Made by a program: the position numbers and the translations under genes. From Cutaneotrichosporon cavernicola (lineage: Eukaryota; Basidiomycota; Tremellomycetes; Trichosporonales; Trichosporonaceae): DNA of 64,000 nt. The notes beneath the pieces are model-generated. The model made no database searches and was not told the DNA's origin. It worked only from the letters and a program-made list of their open reading frames with translations. Shown here piece by piece: positions 11,624-24,517 of this stretch. Within the stretch, counting starts at the first letter, position 1. Each line of letters begins with the position of its first letter. The DNA is taken from NCBI RefSeq assembly GCF_030864355.1, contig NC_083396.1, positions 620,001 to 684,000 on the forward strand, written 5' to 3'.

Positions 11624-13439
11624 ATGCTCAGTCGCAGCGGGCTCCGCGCGCGTCTTACCTCGTTAGGACGAGCCAGACTGCAGCGTAGCCTGACTACAAA
11701 CGCACCCTTCGACCGCACTGTAAGAGGAGATCCTGGTAGGTCAACCGCCGCCCGAGCTGCTGACTCTAGAATGGGCAACCAAGACGGTGCCAATCCGCGA
11801 GCTGCTAGACCGACTCCGCGCGCAGGAAATGTGTCGCAAGATGCGCAACGACGACAAGTGTGCGTACGCTTATCCACGTATCAGCTCTATTCCCTTCTGC
11901 CGCAATTCTTCCCTTGTTCGCCAAAGGCTTGCGGCGACGGCTGACGTCAGGGGAATATTTCCAGGAGGCGTACGACATGCTCGCTTTGCTTCAACCAGGC
12001 GAGCCCGATGTCTCACTCGGAGAGATAGACCAGATGCTACCCCGAGGCGTGAGCAGATTTCTTGGTCTTAGGACGGCTACCCCCTCCTCCTTCTCCCCTT
12101 ACCCGCCCACGAGACCTTGCCTCAAGCTTGACTGGGCTGATGGCAGAACCCTGCAGCATGGGCCGTGATTGACAGCATCTCAAAGGGAAGACCGGACCCC
12201 TATATCCAACAGAGAACTGAGGTTGATCTGGCAGCATCCCAATTCCTGCGCATTCACAGCATCGGAAGGATACAGGCTGCCCGTCTGTGAGACCGTTGGG
12301 TTAGGATCATGCTGACCCAAGGGCGGATGCTGGGTTACGAACACTTGATGATTTGGCCGCGTGGCCCAAGATTACAAAGAGCCAGATGGTGCGCTACAAC
12401 CTGTTCATTGCCACGCTCATCCTCAGCTGTCGCTCAACCGCTTACCCGCCATGGACAACATGATCCCCAGACATGAGATGAACTCATTCAAGGCCCGACT
12501 TGAGGAAATATGTGACCCAAGACAAATTAGCGAAGCCCCAGACCGTAAGTACCAACTACTCTGCTACTGATCAAAGTCACTTTTGAGATTGTGGGGCCAT
12601 ATCGATGTGGTCTGGAGTACTCACCGAGCATTAACGTCCTGGTGTACAGCGAGTGAGCGCAGTGCCTTATCTCTGCAGCGTGCCCCAGTTGTCACTAACT
12701 GACCAGCGCGTATGTGGAGTTGGGCACCAAAACAGACATTCTCGACTACGTATATCATCGGGTCATGAGCAATGGACTGATCCCGAAGGACGAGATGCTG
12801 TCTGTCGGTGAGCCTGAGGACACTAGAGTGGTATTCACGCCGCAGCCAAGAAATCAGATCGGCGACACATCCTGGGCTACACGAGAGCGAACCACCAGAG
12901 CCCGTGGCGATTCATGAGTCTTAAGCTGGTGCCGCGAAACCAGCTGCCCCTAACTCTTGTCCAAGAAACTGGTGATGGGTTCTTGTGGCGAATGCTGAGA
13001 GGCCAGGCGAAGCGGAAGTGAGTTTAAGAGTGCCTCAGACTTGACGTTCCCTTCAACCTGATCCCTAATCGCAGGGGGTACCGATTCTATCGGAACTATG
13101 TGGAATGGGCACCGAGATCTCCCAGAATGAAGAAAGTCGGCGTCAAGCAGGTGGTTGATCGGCCACCACAACCGCAGACGGAGAAGGAAGTGTTCGATCT
13201 GGTGAGTAAATGATCGACCTATTGATCCATGCAGCACGATACTGACGTCAGGCTGAAGTCCCTTATCTCGAGGTTTGTTTTGCGTAATATGATTCCCCTA
13301 ACAGCCGGGTCCTGACACTGACTGCCAGCCGCACCAGCGCACGTATCGAGTGTACAGGGACATTTTGCCTACCAAAATCTTGGAGGAACGGTCCGCGCCT
13401 TGGAGCGACGAGTTCCTCAAGGCGGGGGTTCGAGAGTAG
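11624..13439 (+). CDS. Mitochondrially targeted DNA polymerase X-family protein, catalytic residues lost
   Basis: Twelve exons (11624-11719, 11757-11859, 11951-12048, 12147-12286, 12322-12388, 12427-12544, 12577-12652, 12707-12807, 12846-13017, 13075-13201, 13252-13272, 13329-13439) join to 409 aa. The N-terminus (MLSRSGLRARLTSLGRARLQ) looks like a mitochondrial presequence. The Pol-beta layout is present: 8-kDa-like region to about 115, helix-hairpin-helix IHSIGRIQAARLADAGLRTL, then MDNMIPRHEM (pattern IPR-x-E), palm motif GPYRCGLEYSPSINVLVYS (214-232), LKLVPRNQ and ETGDGFLWRMLRGQAKRKG, and the C-terminal TEKEVFDLAEVPYLEPHQR. By hand alignment the three metal-binding aspartates of Pol beta (190, 192, 256) fall at S225, N227 and S291, and lyase Lys72 at V106. 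Polymerase and lyase activity are therefore unlikely; a structural or DNA/RNA-binding role is inference. Confidence 0.8.
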
Positions 13440-14492
13440 AGCGCAGAGGACTAGAAGGGAGAGTTGTGTGGAACAAGCAATGGCTGAGGAAACATCTGGA
13501 ACTATGATATGGATTACATCTAGCATTGTCGCATGTGAAGCAGGGGGGAAATGGGGACGTGTGTGGACGCGCGGACACGACTGACACGAGGCAGCTAAGC
13601 AGCAGCCATGACACACGTTCACGTGAACACTACTATTTGGTGAATAGCCGAGTAGCCTCGTGTTTGTGGGGCCAGTTGAAGGTAACGTTGTCGTGGAATG
13701 ATGGTACTGGTCCAAAGGATCAAGGTACAGAGGAACGCACGAGCATGCAAGCAAGGCGACTTTGAGGGTGCCAACTGGATCAACTGGATGCCTTATGTTG
13801 ACTTTTGTCTAAATAGTATGTTGCCGGTTTTGAACCAAGATCTAAAAATTAAATTATTTAATTTATAACTAGCCTCTCCATTACTATCGTACTAGGCAAA
13901 ATCATGACGGTGACCTTTGGTCATGGACGTGCCAACCGCTCAGTCGGGAATCGGGGATTGTCGGGTTCTGGGGGGGGGGGGGCCTGGGGATAATATCAAG
14001 GGTCAACAAATCACCTTGAAAAATTGATTCCGCGTTGGAGCTAAAGGGGCCCGCAATAGTTGAGATCAGATTACTCAAAAGTTGAACAGAGTGATTAGGA
14101 GGCCATAGGAGGGAGTTTAAACACATTTGAGAGGGGAATAGGGGAAGACGAGTATCTGACCCTGACCAAAACTATGGCGTGCTGCATTTTGAGCTTCCAC
14201 GCGATTACCCCCTCCAACTTGCTCATTTTCCATCATCGACCCATACTAGCCTAGTCTTACTATCTAAAGCCTATAGGGCCTAAGGGCTTAAGGACTTTTG
14301 TAACGAGTGGGGCGCTGTGACTGGGTGGCCGTGTTGACCGTGAGCGGATACAGACGCCGCAGGACCGTGCATCGTCAGCTATTCTAAAGACGCGACCTCC
14401 TCCCATTCTCTTTTCTTTCATCTCTCTTCTCACCCTCTCCTCTCCCTCTCCTCACCTTATCCCACCACCAACCTTTCACAACATCCGCCAAA
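13440..14492. other. Intergenic with an AT-rich island
   Basis: Contains a strongly AT-rich patch near 13810-13875 and a G-homopolymer near 13972-13982, in otherwise GC-rich DNA. No gene is seen. Just before the next ATG it becomes the C/T-rich promoter of the SAM synthetase gene. Confidence 0.45.
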
Positions 14493-16092
14493 ATGACCAC
14501 CGGTGTTAACGGCAACGGCCCCGTCAACCAGCTCGCCCCTGGCCAGTGAGTATTCCTTCCTCTCTTCAAAATAGTGGGGAAAAATTGTTTGTGGACGCAC
14601 GTTTGACCACCGCCGCCTGCCACGTCACAGCTGCCAGCGGTTGTGGGTGATGCCCCCGCCATACAAGTTGCACGCCTGACTTGAGGGACTCTCACCTCTT
14701 TGTGTCATGATGCGTGTGAGCTTTGTCGGCCTCCCCCGGCTGATCTGCTGGAACACATTATTTCAACGCCGCCACCGCTAACCCCAGCTTCCTCTTCACC
14801 TCCGAGTCGGTCGGTGAGGGCCACCCCGACAAGATCTGCGACCAGGTCTCGGACGCCATCCTCGACGCGTGCCTCGAGCAGGACCCCCACTCCAAGGTCG
14901 CCTGTGAGACCGCCTCCAAGACCGGTATGATCATGGTCTTTGGCGAGATCACCACCAAGGCCCGCCTCGACTACCAGCAGATTGTCCGTGACACGATCAA
15001 GAAGATCGGCTACGACCACTCGGACAAGGGCTTTGACTACAAGACCTGCAACGTCCTCGTCGCCATTGAGCAGCAGTCGCCCGACATTGCCCAGGGCCTC
15101 GACCACGGTTCCCTCGAGAACCACGGTGCCGGTGACCAGGGCATCATGTGAGTTTTGGTGGCGTAGAGCAAAATTCCGAAGAAGAAGAAATGATCATGGG
15201 GTCGAGTCACCGTTTCCCCGTGATACGAGAACGGACACGGTGGCGCCCCGATCGGTTCGCTTCTTTTTTTCACTCCACCTCGTCTGCGCACGGACAATGA
15301 GTTGACTTTTACAGGTTCGGCTACGCGACCGACGAGACTCCCGAGTACATGCCCCTGACCATCATGCTTGCGCACAAGCTCAACTCTGCCATGGCCGAGG
15401 CCCGCCGCGACGGCTCGCTCGGCTGGCTCCGCCCCGACTCGAAGACCCAGGTCACTGTCGAGTACAAGAAGGACGCTTCGGGCTCCGTCGTCCCCCTCCG
15501 TGTCGACACCATTGTTATCTCGACCCAGCACGCTGAGGAGATCTCCACTGAGGACCTCCGCTCGGAGATCATGGAGAAGATCATCAAGAAGGTCATCCCC
15601 AAGAACCTCCTCGACGACAAGGTCATCTACCACATCCAGCCCTCCGGCCGCTTCGTCATCGGTGGCCCCCAGGGTGACGCCGGTCTCACTGGCCGCAAGA
15701 TCATTGTCGACACCTACGGCGGTTGGGGTGCCCACGGTGGTGGTGCGTTCTCGGGCAAGGACTTCTCCAAGGTCGACCGCTCGGCTGCCTACACCGCCCG
15801 CTGGATCGCCAAGTCGCTCGTTGCCGCTGGCCTCGCCAAGCGCTGCCTCGTCCAGCTCTCGTACGCCATCGGTGTCGCTGAGCCCCTCTCCATCTTCGTC
15901 GACACCTACGGCACCGGTAACAAGACCGACGAGGAGCTCGTTGACATCATCCGCAACAACTGGGACCTCCGCCCGGGTGTCATCGTCAAGGAGCTCGACC
16001 TCCAGAAGCCCATCTACCGCCAGACCGCCGCTTACGGCCACTTCGGCAACCCCAACTACACCTGGGAGAAGCCCAAGCAGCTTAAGTTCTAA
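14493..16092 (+). CDS. SAM2: S-adenosylmethionine synthetase
   Basis: Condenses ATP and methionine to S-adenosylmethionine, the cell's methyl donor. Exons 14493-14545, 14788-15147 and 15315-16092 give 396 aa, typical for the enzyme. Signatures are all intact: [19 protein letters not shown] near the start, [15 protein letters not shown] at the exon 2/3 junction, the P-loop-like GGGAFSGKD, and a C-terminal [10 protein letters not shown]. Codon choice is strongly biased to C-ending codons, as for a highly expressed gene. Confidence 0.98.
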
Positions 16093-16747
16093 GCGCCTGG
16101 CCTGTCTGGCGTTCTAGCCTCTGTTCGAGACTAGCTTAGTTCTTTAGTTGTGTGTGTCTTGGTCCCTTCGCAAGCGCGCAGCGCCTCTCAGGCAGCTGCT
16201 CGGGTCCGCCGCCGCGTCTCCGTGCGCTGGGCGTGTCGTCGGTCCCGTGCTTCCTCTTGTATCTCTAACCTCATCATCATCATTGGGACGCCCCACCTGG
16301 GCCCCACGCGCGAGTTCCACCTCGCACGCCCCTCCCCGCACATCAATACCCCACAGCATATCACATTCCCTTTGGTAGACCCATACCCCCCGTCCGGGCG
16401 CCAGGCCACGCGGTGCCCGCCGATTACCCCCAGCATAGTAGAGGCTGGAACTGGTTTACATATGAATGGCGTCAACCGCCGCAAGCTTGAGAGCGAGTGT
16501 TCCTTCGATCACTAACTTGGATTGCCATATGCCGCTACACGCCACCCCCTTCCCTATGGTACCAATGATGGCACAAGCAGATTGCGACATGTGCCCACAA
16601 TCTGGAGGCGTGAGAAGTGAAGTGTCGTACGCCACGGACGATGGACTCTTATCTCGACAATTGATTACGCGTCCAATCCGATTCATAGTTACAGAACATA
16701 CAACATGCCACTCTCTCGTCCCTCACTGCAATCACTCGTCTGCGATC
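16093..16747. other. Convergent intergenic region
   Basis: Holds the 3' flanks of the SAM synthetase and Spc24 genes, which point at each other. No conserved frame or RNA seen. Confidence 0.45.
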
Positions 16748-17730
16748 TTACGCCCGCCCTGCCAGCTCCCACAGCTTGTTGGCCGTAGCGACGCGGTCGT
16801 CTCCAACGGGGAACACATGTACATCAGGCGTCGAGTTGTTGGACACGAGAATCTTGCCATCCTCGAGTGCGCGGAACCCCAGCTGAGCGAAGAGCTGGAG
16901 GCGGAGGCTGATGTCAGCTTATCAAAGGTACCCCAGCTGCGCAGCACGAAAGGTGGACCGCGGATGGAGAAGCGGGGGATCCGTCTGCTGCCGAATAGGG
17001 GAGATCAATGCGGCGGCGCATGACAGTCGATGAACCTCCTCTTCTCGTCATAGTGCACCCATCCCGCCTACTATCCTCCCTCCTATGCTCCGCCCCCCGC
17101 CCCCCCGCCACCTTGGCGCCTCTCTCCTTCCCCAGCTCCCGCCCCGCCCCACCCGCCCCACCCTGTCTGACCCGCCCCACCGCCATCCACGCCCACACTC
17201 ACACTTTACTAGCGTCCGTCGCGTCCGCCGTTGGGTCCCACTTGCGCACGTCCTCGCGCTCACCCCTCGCACGAGTGAGTTCAGCCTCACGCCGCGCATT
17301 GCCGTTCGCCTCCTCGTTCACAGCCTTGCCGCTAGCATACTGGTCCTTCTCGAGATCGATGACACGCATCTCATACGCCTCGGCCGTAAGTGCACCTTCA
17401 GGGCGCTCGGCTGCACGTGCGGCGGCTTCGTACCGCTCCGTGAGAGCTAGTGTGAGCGACTTCGCCACTGGGTCGCAGGTGACCGACTAACCATCCAGTT
17501 CATCCTGCAATTTGCCGGTGATCACACTCCGCTCGAGTTCCTTTGCCAGCACAACCTTCTCGGCCTGCCCGATCGACGCAAACTCCTTCTCGACATCGAG
17601 CAATTCGCGGGCATTGCGCATTGTCGAGCTGGCGTCAGTGGGGAATCTAGTCAACTTACATCAGGCTGTCGATGTCGGCTATGTCGCCCCGGATAGGAGC
17701 GTACGCGTACTCTTCACTGTCGCTGTCCAT
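16748..17730 (-). CDS. SPC24: Kinetochore protein Spc24 (Ndc80 complex)
   Basis: Subunit of the Ndc80 complex that links centromeric chromatin to spindle microtubules. Exons 17660-17730, 17492-17628, 17203-17446 and 16748-16907 give 203 aa, close to budding-yeast Spc24 (213). The middle, about residues 30-135, is a long charged coiled coil. The C-terminal globular domain (LRLQLFAQLGFRALEDGK, then VHVFPVGDD and a final LWELAG) matches the fungal Spc24 pattern L-x-L-x-L[YF]-x-x-LG ... [IL]W-x-x-L-G. The 295-nt third intron is G-rich low-complexity on the coding strand; I found no extra exon in it. Confidence 0.8.
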
Positions 17731-18293
17731 TGTTGCTTGTTCACTTGTGCACTTGTGATGGAAATGTCAAGTACGGATGTGAAGTCAGTCGCGATTGTGG
17801 GTTCGCAAACAAACACGGTTAGGTCCCACGTGGTCGCACGCCTACTCGGTCGGACATATTCGGAAAAGGGAGGTTGGCGTGCTTGAGTTTAGGTTTCTGA
17901 TAGACCTGCGGCACACGTGGTTTTTGGGCGCCTATGTACTGCCCCACAATAATGCAGCAAAGCGCTCCTTAATGCCTGCTAATCTCCCGCACGCCGATAC
18001 CTGTCACCACCGTACAGAATCCTATCACTTGGCTCGGCTTCGCCGCCGCTACCCCCCTTCCGTCGTCAGAGCTAGCTCCACTCTTCATAGCGCCGAGTCA
18101 TCTTCACACTCTTGGGCCACCAAGTTCTTGGCTTCATCCACTCCACGTCTTTCCAAAAACTTAAGACTCATCCTCTCAAGTCATCTCGAGGTGTCCCCGG
18201 CAACGTGTGACCCGAAACCCCAGGTCCACCCATTTCATCCGCCACGCGCCCCGCCACTTTACCCATTACCCACTGCCTCACACCCACCATACT
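17731..18293. promoter_or_regulatory. Divergent promoter, SPC24/CCT
   Basis: Intergenic DNA between two divergent genes, C-rich before the cytidylyltransferase ATG. No specific element is claimed. Confidence 0.4.
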
Positions 18294-20211
18294 ATGGCCG
18301 CCGCTCCCCCACGACGCTATAAGCCTACACGCGTTCCCGACGGTCGCCGCATTCCCATCGACGACGGATCATCGCAGGACGCCAGCGAAGAAGGTATGCA
18401 CTGTCCCAATGTTGCGATCTTGAGCTGATAGGATACCACTCGGCGCTGTTTGCGATTCGTCCTCACCTTACGACGCCACGCAACTCTATCTCGCCGTCAC
18501 ATCCGGAACCGTTCTTACGATCTCTTTAATTACCAGACAACGACGTGTCTGACGTCGGCAGCCTCATCTCATTCACTGCGCCCAGCCTTACTCCCTCCGC
18601 TTCGAGCTCGCCACGCCTAGGCCTGCCGCGTCAGGCCCCGACCCTCCCTCTGAACGCTATCCTCCGTCGTACAGGCGATAAGCGCCAACAGCTGAGCGAG
18701 AGCGAAGGTGTTGAGTCCCCTACGTGAGTGGATCCTCATCGCGGCTGCTGCGCGGCATGACAATCGACTGGGATTTGTTGCCATGCAGTTGGAATCATTG
18801 GGGCCGAAGCGGCCATCTATGGTCTCGCCCGAGAGCGGTCACTGTGCATGGTCGGCGCCTCCGCCTTGAAATGAAGCGGCCCGCAGTCTAAGCTGACGCG
18901 TAGGTACGACGGCGACATTGAATCCTCGTCCACCATCGGGACGCCCATTACGTCCAGCTACCCCCACGACACTTTCCGCCGCCCTGCCTCGCCCACGCCG
19001 GGGTCCACTACCACATCGGCCAACCACATCGGGAGAGCACCCACGCCGCGCGCAATGGACAACCATGCGCACGAAAAGGACGGCCGGTGCCACTGCAACC
19101 GTGCGCCCAAGGACGTCCCCGTTGCCGAGAGCACCGCCCTCAAGAACCCGTACAAGCACCGTGTCACCCCCGGCATGAACGCCGGCCCACCGCGCATGTA
19201 CGAGCTCCCCAGCGAGCTGGAGGAGCAAGACATCCGCGCGTTCGTGCAGCGGGCCATCGACGGGCGTGGGGAGGAGGACGGCGTCGAGCGCTGGTGGCGG
19301 ACATCACCGCCGCCCACGGACCGCCCTGTCCGCATTTACGCTGACGGCGTGTACGACCTGTTCCACTTTGGCCATGCGATGCAGCTGCGCCAGGCCAAGC
19401 TTTCGTTCCCAAGTGTCCACCTGCTCGCTGGTGTGTGCTCCGACGCACTCTGCGCCGAGAACAAGAGTCCGCCTGCGATGACGCACGCGGAGCGCGTTGC
19501 GGGTGTCCGCCAGTGCCGCTGGATCGACGAGGTCGTCCCTGACGCGCCGTGGGCGCCAGACCAGGCTTGGATCGACAAGCACCGCATCGATTACATTGCG
19601 CACGACGAGATTGTGTACCCGTCCAAGGACCATGACGATGTGTACGCCTTCATCAAGGGACAGGGTGAGCTTGTTCGCAGGCGCGAAGAGGTGGCCGAGA
19701 GGTTGTATGACGTGACCCAAATGCGGAAATGGTGTTCGCGATGCGTGCGAAGCTGATGGAACCGGAGTATTGTCTGGCTCCATCACGTCCAGCTTCTCTG
19801 GACAGCTTCTGGATCGACGGGGAAGTGTGGCGCTGTCCCCGAAGCACCGCGATCAATAACCTCTGCTCTCCCAACACTCTCAGAACCATGCTAACAACAG
19901 GCAAGTTCCTTCCCACTCGCCGCACGCCGGCCATCTCGACTTCGGATCTCCTGGAGCGCATTGTCCGCGGGTACCGCGAGAGCTTCTTCGACACTAAGCT
20001 TGAGAAGAACGGGCAGATCGACCTTCTGGCCTGTGACGTCGAGTGGGACAGCGACTTCAGCTCGAACCGTCGGCAGCAGCGGCGGCTGCGTGCGGGCCTC
20101 GAAAGCGCCGACATCAGCCAGAGCAATAGCGCCGCGCCGAGCGCGCCCAACTCGGGGCCGGGAACGCCAGTCAAGGCATTAACGTCTCTGTCGGTCGTCG
20201 AAAACGCCTAG
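18294..20211 (+). CDS. PCT1: CTP:phosphocholine cytidylyltransferase
   Basis: Rate-limiting step of the Kennedy pathway: CTP + phosphocholine to CDP-choline, for phosphatidylcholine synthesis at nuclear and ER membranes. Exons 18294-18393, 18537-18723, 18904-19664 and 19901-20211 give 452 aa. A Ser/Pro-rich disordered N-terminus of about 200 aa precedes the catalytic domain. That domain opens with RIYADGVYDLFHFGHAMQL (CTP-binding HxGH, about 249) and continues through WIDEVVPDAPW and DYIAHDEIVYPS. It ends with the signature RTPAISTSDLLERIVRGY, where most cytidylyltransferases have RTEGISTSD. A basic, arginine-rich stretch follows (SNRRQQRRLRAGL). The 236-nt last intron is partly open in frame but contains no conserved sequence. 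Confidence 0.93.
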
Positions 20212-20497
20212 TGGCGAGCAGGAGAGTACATGGCAAGGTGACGGAGATCTTTAATACCCGTGCAAGCGGCGCTGTGTAGAGGATACCTATGATTAGTGCC
20301 CTGATGCTGACTGTGGCCTCCCGGTCTACTGACCCTGGTGCGTATCCCGAACTTGGTCAGAGCGGGTCGCCGGCGCGGAAGACTACTCGGCCGCGCCGCG
20401 TCTTCCTCTTCTCAGTGGCTGCTTGGTCTTTGTGCCGCCTCTGTCCTCGCAACTCTATATTGCTAGCCAGCAGCCTTCAGTCCAGCTCACTGCCAAC

Positions 20498-20803
20498 ATG
20501 CCCGATATTACAGCTACCGACTCGGACTCGGACTCGGACGAATCGCACTGCGGTGAATGCGGCGAGTGTATCTGGACCGACGGACACGAGTGCGGGGTAG
20601 TCTGCGAGTCTCCCACGAGCTATCTGGATGAGGATGAGGGTGAGGGCGGGGATGAGGGCGGGGCCGGTAGTGAGGGCGAGGGCGAGGATGAGGATGAGGC
20701 TGGGGATGAGGCTGGGGATGATGGGGGGAGCGACCAACGTGATGGGAAAGCCGAGGACGGGGGTGAAGAGGGCGAGAACCAGGAGGGGGAGGATGCGACG
20801 TGA
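20498..20803 (+). CDS. Small acidic Cys/His-motif protein (copy A)
   Basis: Unrecognised single-exon protein of 101 aa. It opens with an Asp/Ser run (TATDSDSDSDES), then the cluster HCGECGECIWTDGHECG, then an almost purely acidic/glycine tail. The cluster fits C-x2-C-x4-W-x-D-x-H-x-C, which could coordinate one zinc. The next gene downstream carries the same pattern. It starts 286 bp after the cytidylyltransferase stop. Coding status rests on the shared motif; the tail alone would not be convincing. Confidence 0.55.
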   Translation: MPDITATDSDSDSDESHCGECGECIWTDGHECGVVCESPTSYLDEDEGEGGDEGGAGSEGEGEDEDEAGDEAGDDGGSDQRDGKAEDGGEEGENQEGEDAT

Positions 20804-20903
20804 ACAGTCAAGGACACGCTGCCATGATGCGACTCGTTCACATTGGTGCCATGACTAAACGGCCACATAACTGGGAGGCGTCGTCATTTCATGCTTATCC
20901 TCA

Positions 20904-21439
20904 ATGAACGACGAATACACCCCCGCCACGGACGAGTCTAGTGAGCTGATTGCACACCACTTCCTCTCCCTCCCTCCCTCTCCCTCCCTCTCCCTCCCTC
21001 TCCCTCCCTCTCCCTCCCTCCCCCTCCCTCTCTCCCACCACCCCCACCCACTGACCGAGACTCCTCTGGCTCGCTCTCAGTCGAGCGCTGTCCGGCTTGT
21101 AACGACCTCCTCTGGGCTGATGCCGTGCACTGGTGTTCAGCGCGTCCGGTGCACCACCACGACTGGGAGAATGATCCGCGCCATGACCTCGACCAGTTTG
21201 GTATTCGGCCAGAGGGCGGGCAGTGGGGTAAGCGTGGTCCGCCACCTGGTGGGCCTGATGCGCCGGATACGCGCGGGCCTGAGAGTGAGAGTGAGAGTGA
21301 GAGTGAGGATGAGAAGAAGAAGAAGCAGGGTGAGGGCAAGGACAAGGGCAACAAGGAGGACAGCGAGCAAGATGGAGAGCAGGTCAAGTCTCAGCCTGAG
21401 CCTGAGCACGAGGCCGACGATTTCGAGATCGAGATCTGA
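20904..21439 (+). CDS. Small acidic Cys/His-motif protein (copy B)
   Basis: Unrecognised protein of 131 aa from exons 20904-20940 and 21081-21439. After a short acidic start (TPATDES) the exon junction leads directly into RCPACNDLLWADAVHWCS. This is the same C-x2-C-x4-W-x-D-x2-H-x-C layout as copy A, 100 bp upstream. It then has HHHDWENDPRHDLDQFGIRP, an SESESESE repeat, a lysine patch and an acidic C-terminus (DDFEIEI). The intron contains the CT-rich microsatellite. Probable tandem duplicate; function unknown. Confidence 0.6.
20964..21035 (+). repeat. CCCTCCCTCT microsatellite inside an intron
   Basis: Imperfect tandem array of C/T units (TCCCTCCCTC and variants) filling most of the intron of copy B. 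It forms an exaggerated polypyrimidine tract upstream of the CTCTCAG acceptor. Confidence 0.9.
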
Positions 21440-21486
21440 GTGCAATGTTCTACCCTAACCTTGCATGCTACAATATGACTCCTATG

Positions 21487-23990
<2,504 letters not shown>

Positions 23991-24517
23991 CGTGGATCAA
24001 GCCAGTCGCAGGTAGGGGTTAGAAGCGTTTGGAGGCGAGAGCTTAAATGGGAAGGCAAGGAGCCGCTGTTGTTGATAAGAGACTAGTCGATTGAATGCTC
24101 ACCAAGCAACTCGAGTGGATTGACGTTAGGTGGCAACTTCGACGATCACCCGGCAAATCGGCATTATGACACTGTGGCAAGTTACGGATGGAGGTTCCAT
24201 CCGCGCACGGACCAGAGATTTGTTCGTGCATCTGTGATCTGGATCTGATAGCGCCATGGCGTGAGCTTGTGATGGCACTTGCCTCATATCGAAATGTCAA
24301 CCCATCACTCTCCCATTTTTGCGAAGCCTTAGCGACAACCATTCAATGAGCCTTGAGCCAATACTGATGCTCAAAGTTGACATGATAGCCATGTACCGGT
24401 GACGGAGGAGTGTCGTCATGCTGACCCGGGTATTGCTGCCGGCCTAGGCAGTCTATCTTTGACTACATCTCACATCGTTTGCATCTTGACCATCCTATCC
24501 TAACATTTTGACAGACC
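23991..24517. promoter_or_regulatory. Divergent promoter, CEF1/DUF1275 gene
   Basis: Intergenic region between divergent starts. No gene or distinct motif seen. Confidence 0.4.

Noticed and set aside
11860..11884. 25-nt intron in the Pol X-like gene
   Set aside because: A 91-nt alternative (11860-11950) with the same donor ends at a typical GCTGACGTCAG acceptor and keeps the frame, so it was preferred.
13790..13880. AT-rich patch as a centromere or replication origin
   Set aside because: Under 100 bp of simple AT-rich sequence; no supporting structure.
15037..16041. 334-aa minus-strand open frame
   Set aside because: Antisense to S-adenosylmethionine synthetase.
19665..19900. Extra coding exon within the cytidylyltransferase intron
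   Set aside because: Partly open in frame, but skipping it joins the conserved blocks directly and the sequence matches nothing in the family.
20964..21035. Repeat array considered as CRISPR
   Set aside because: Simple pyrimidine microsatellite without spacers, in a eukaryotic intron.
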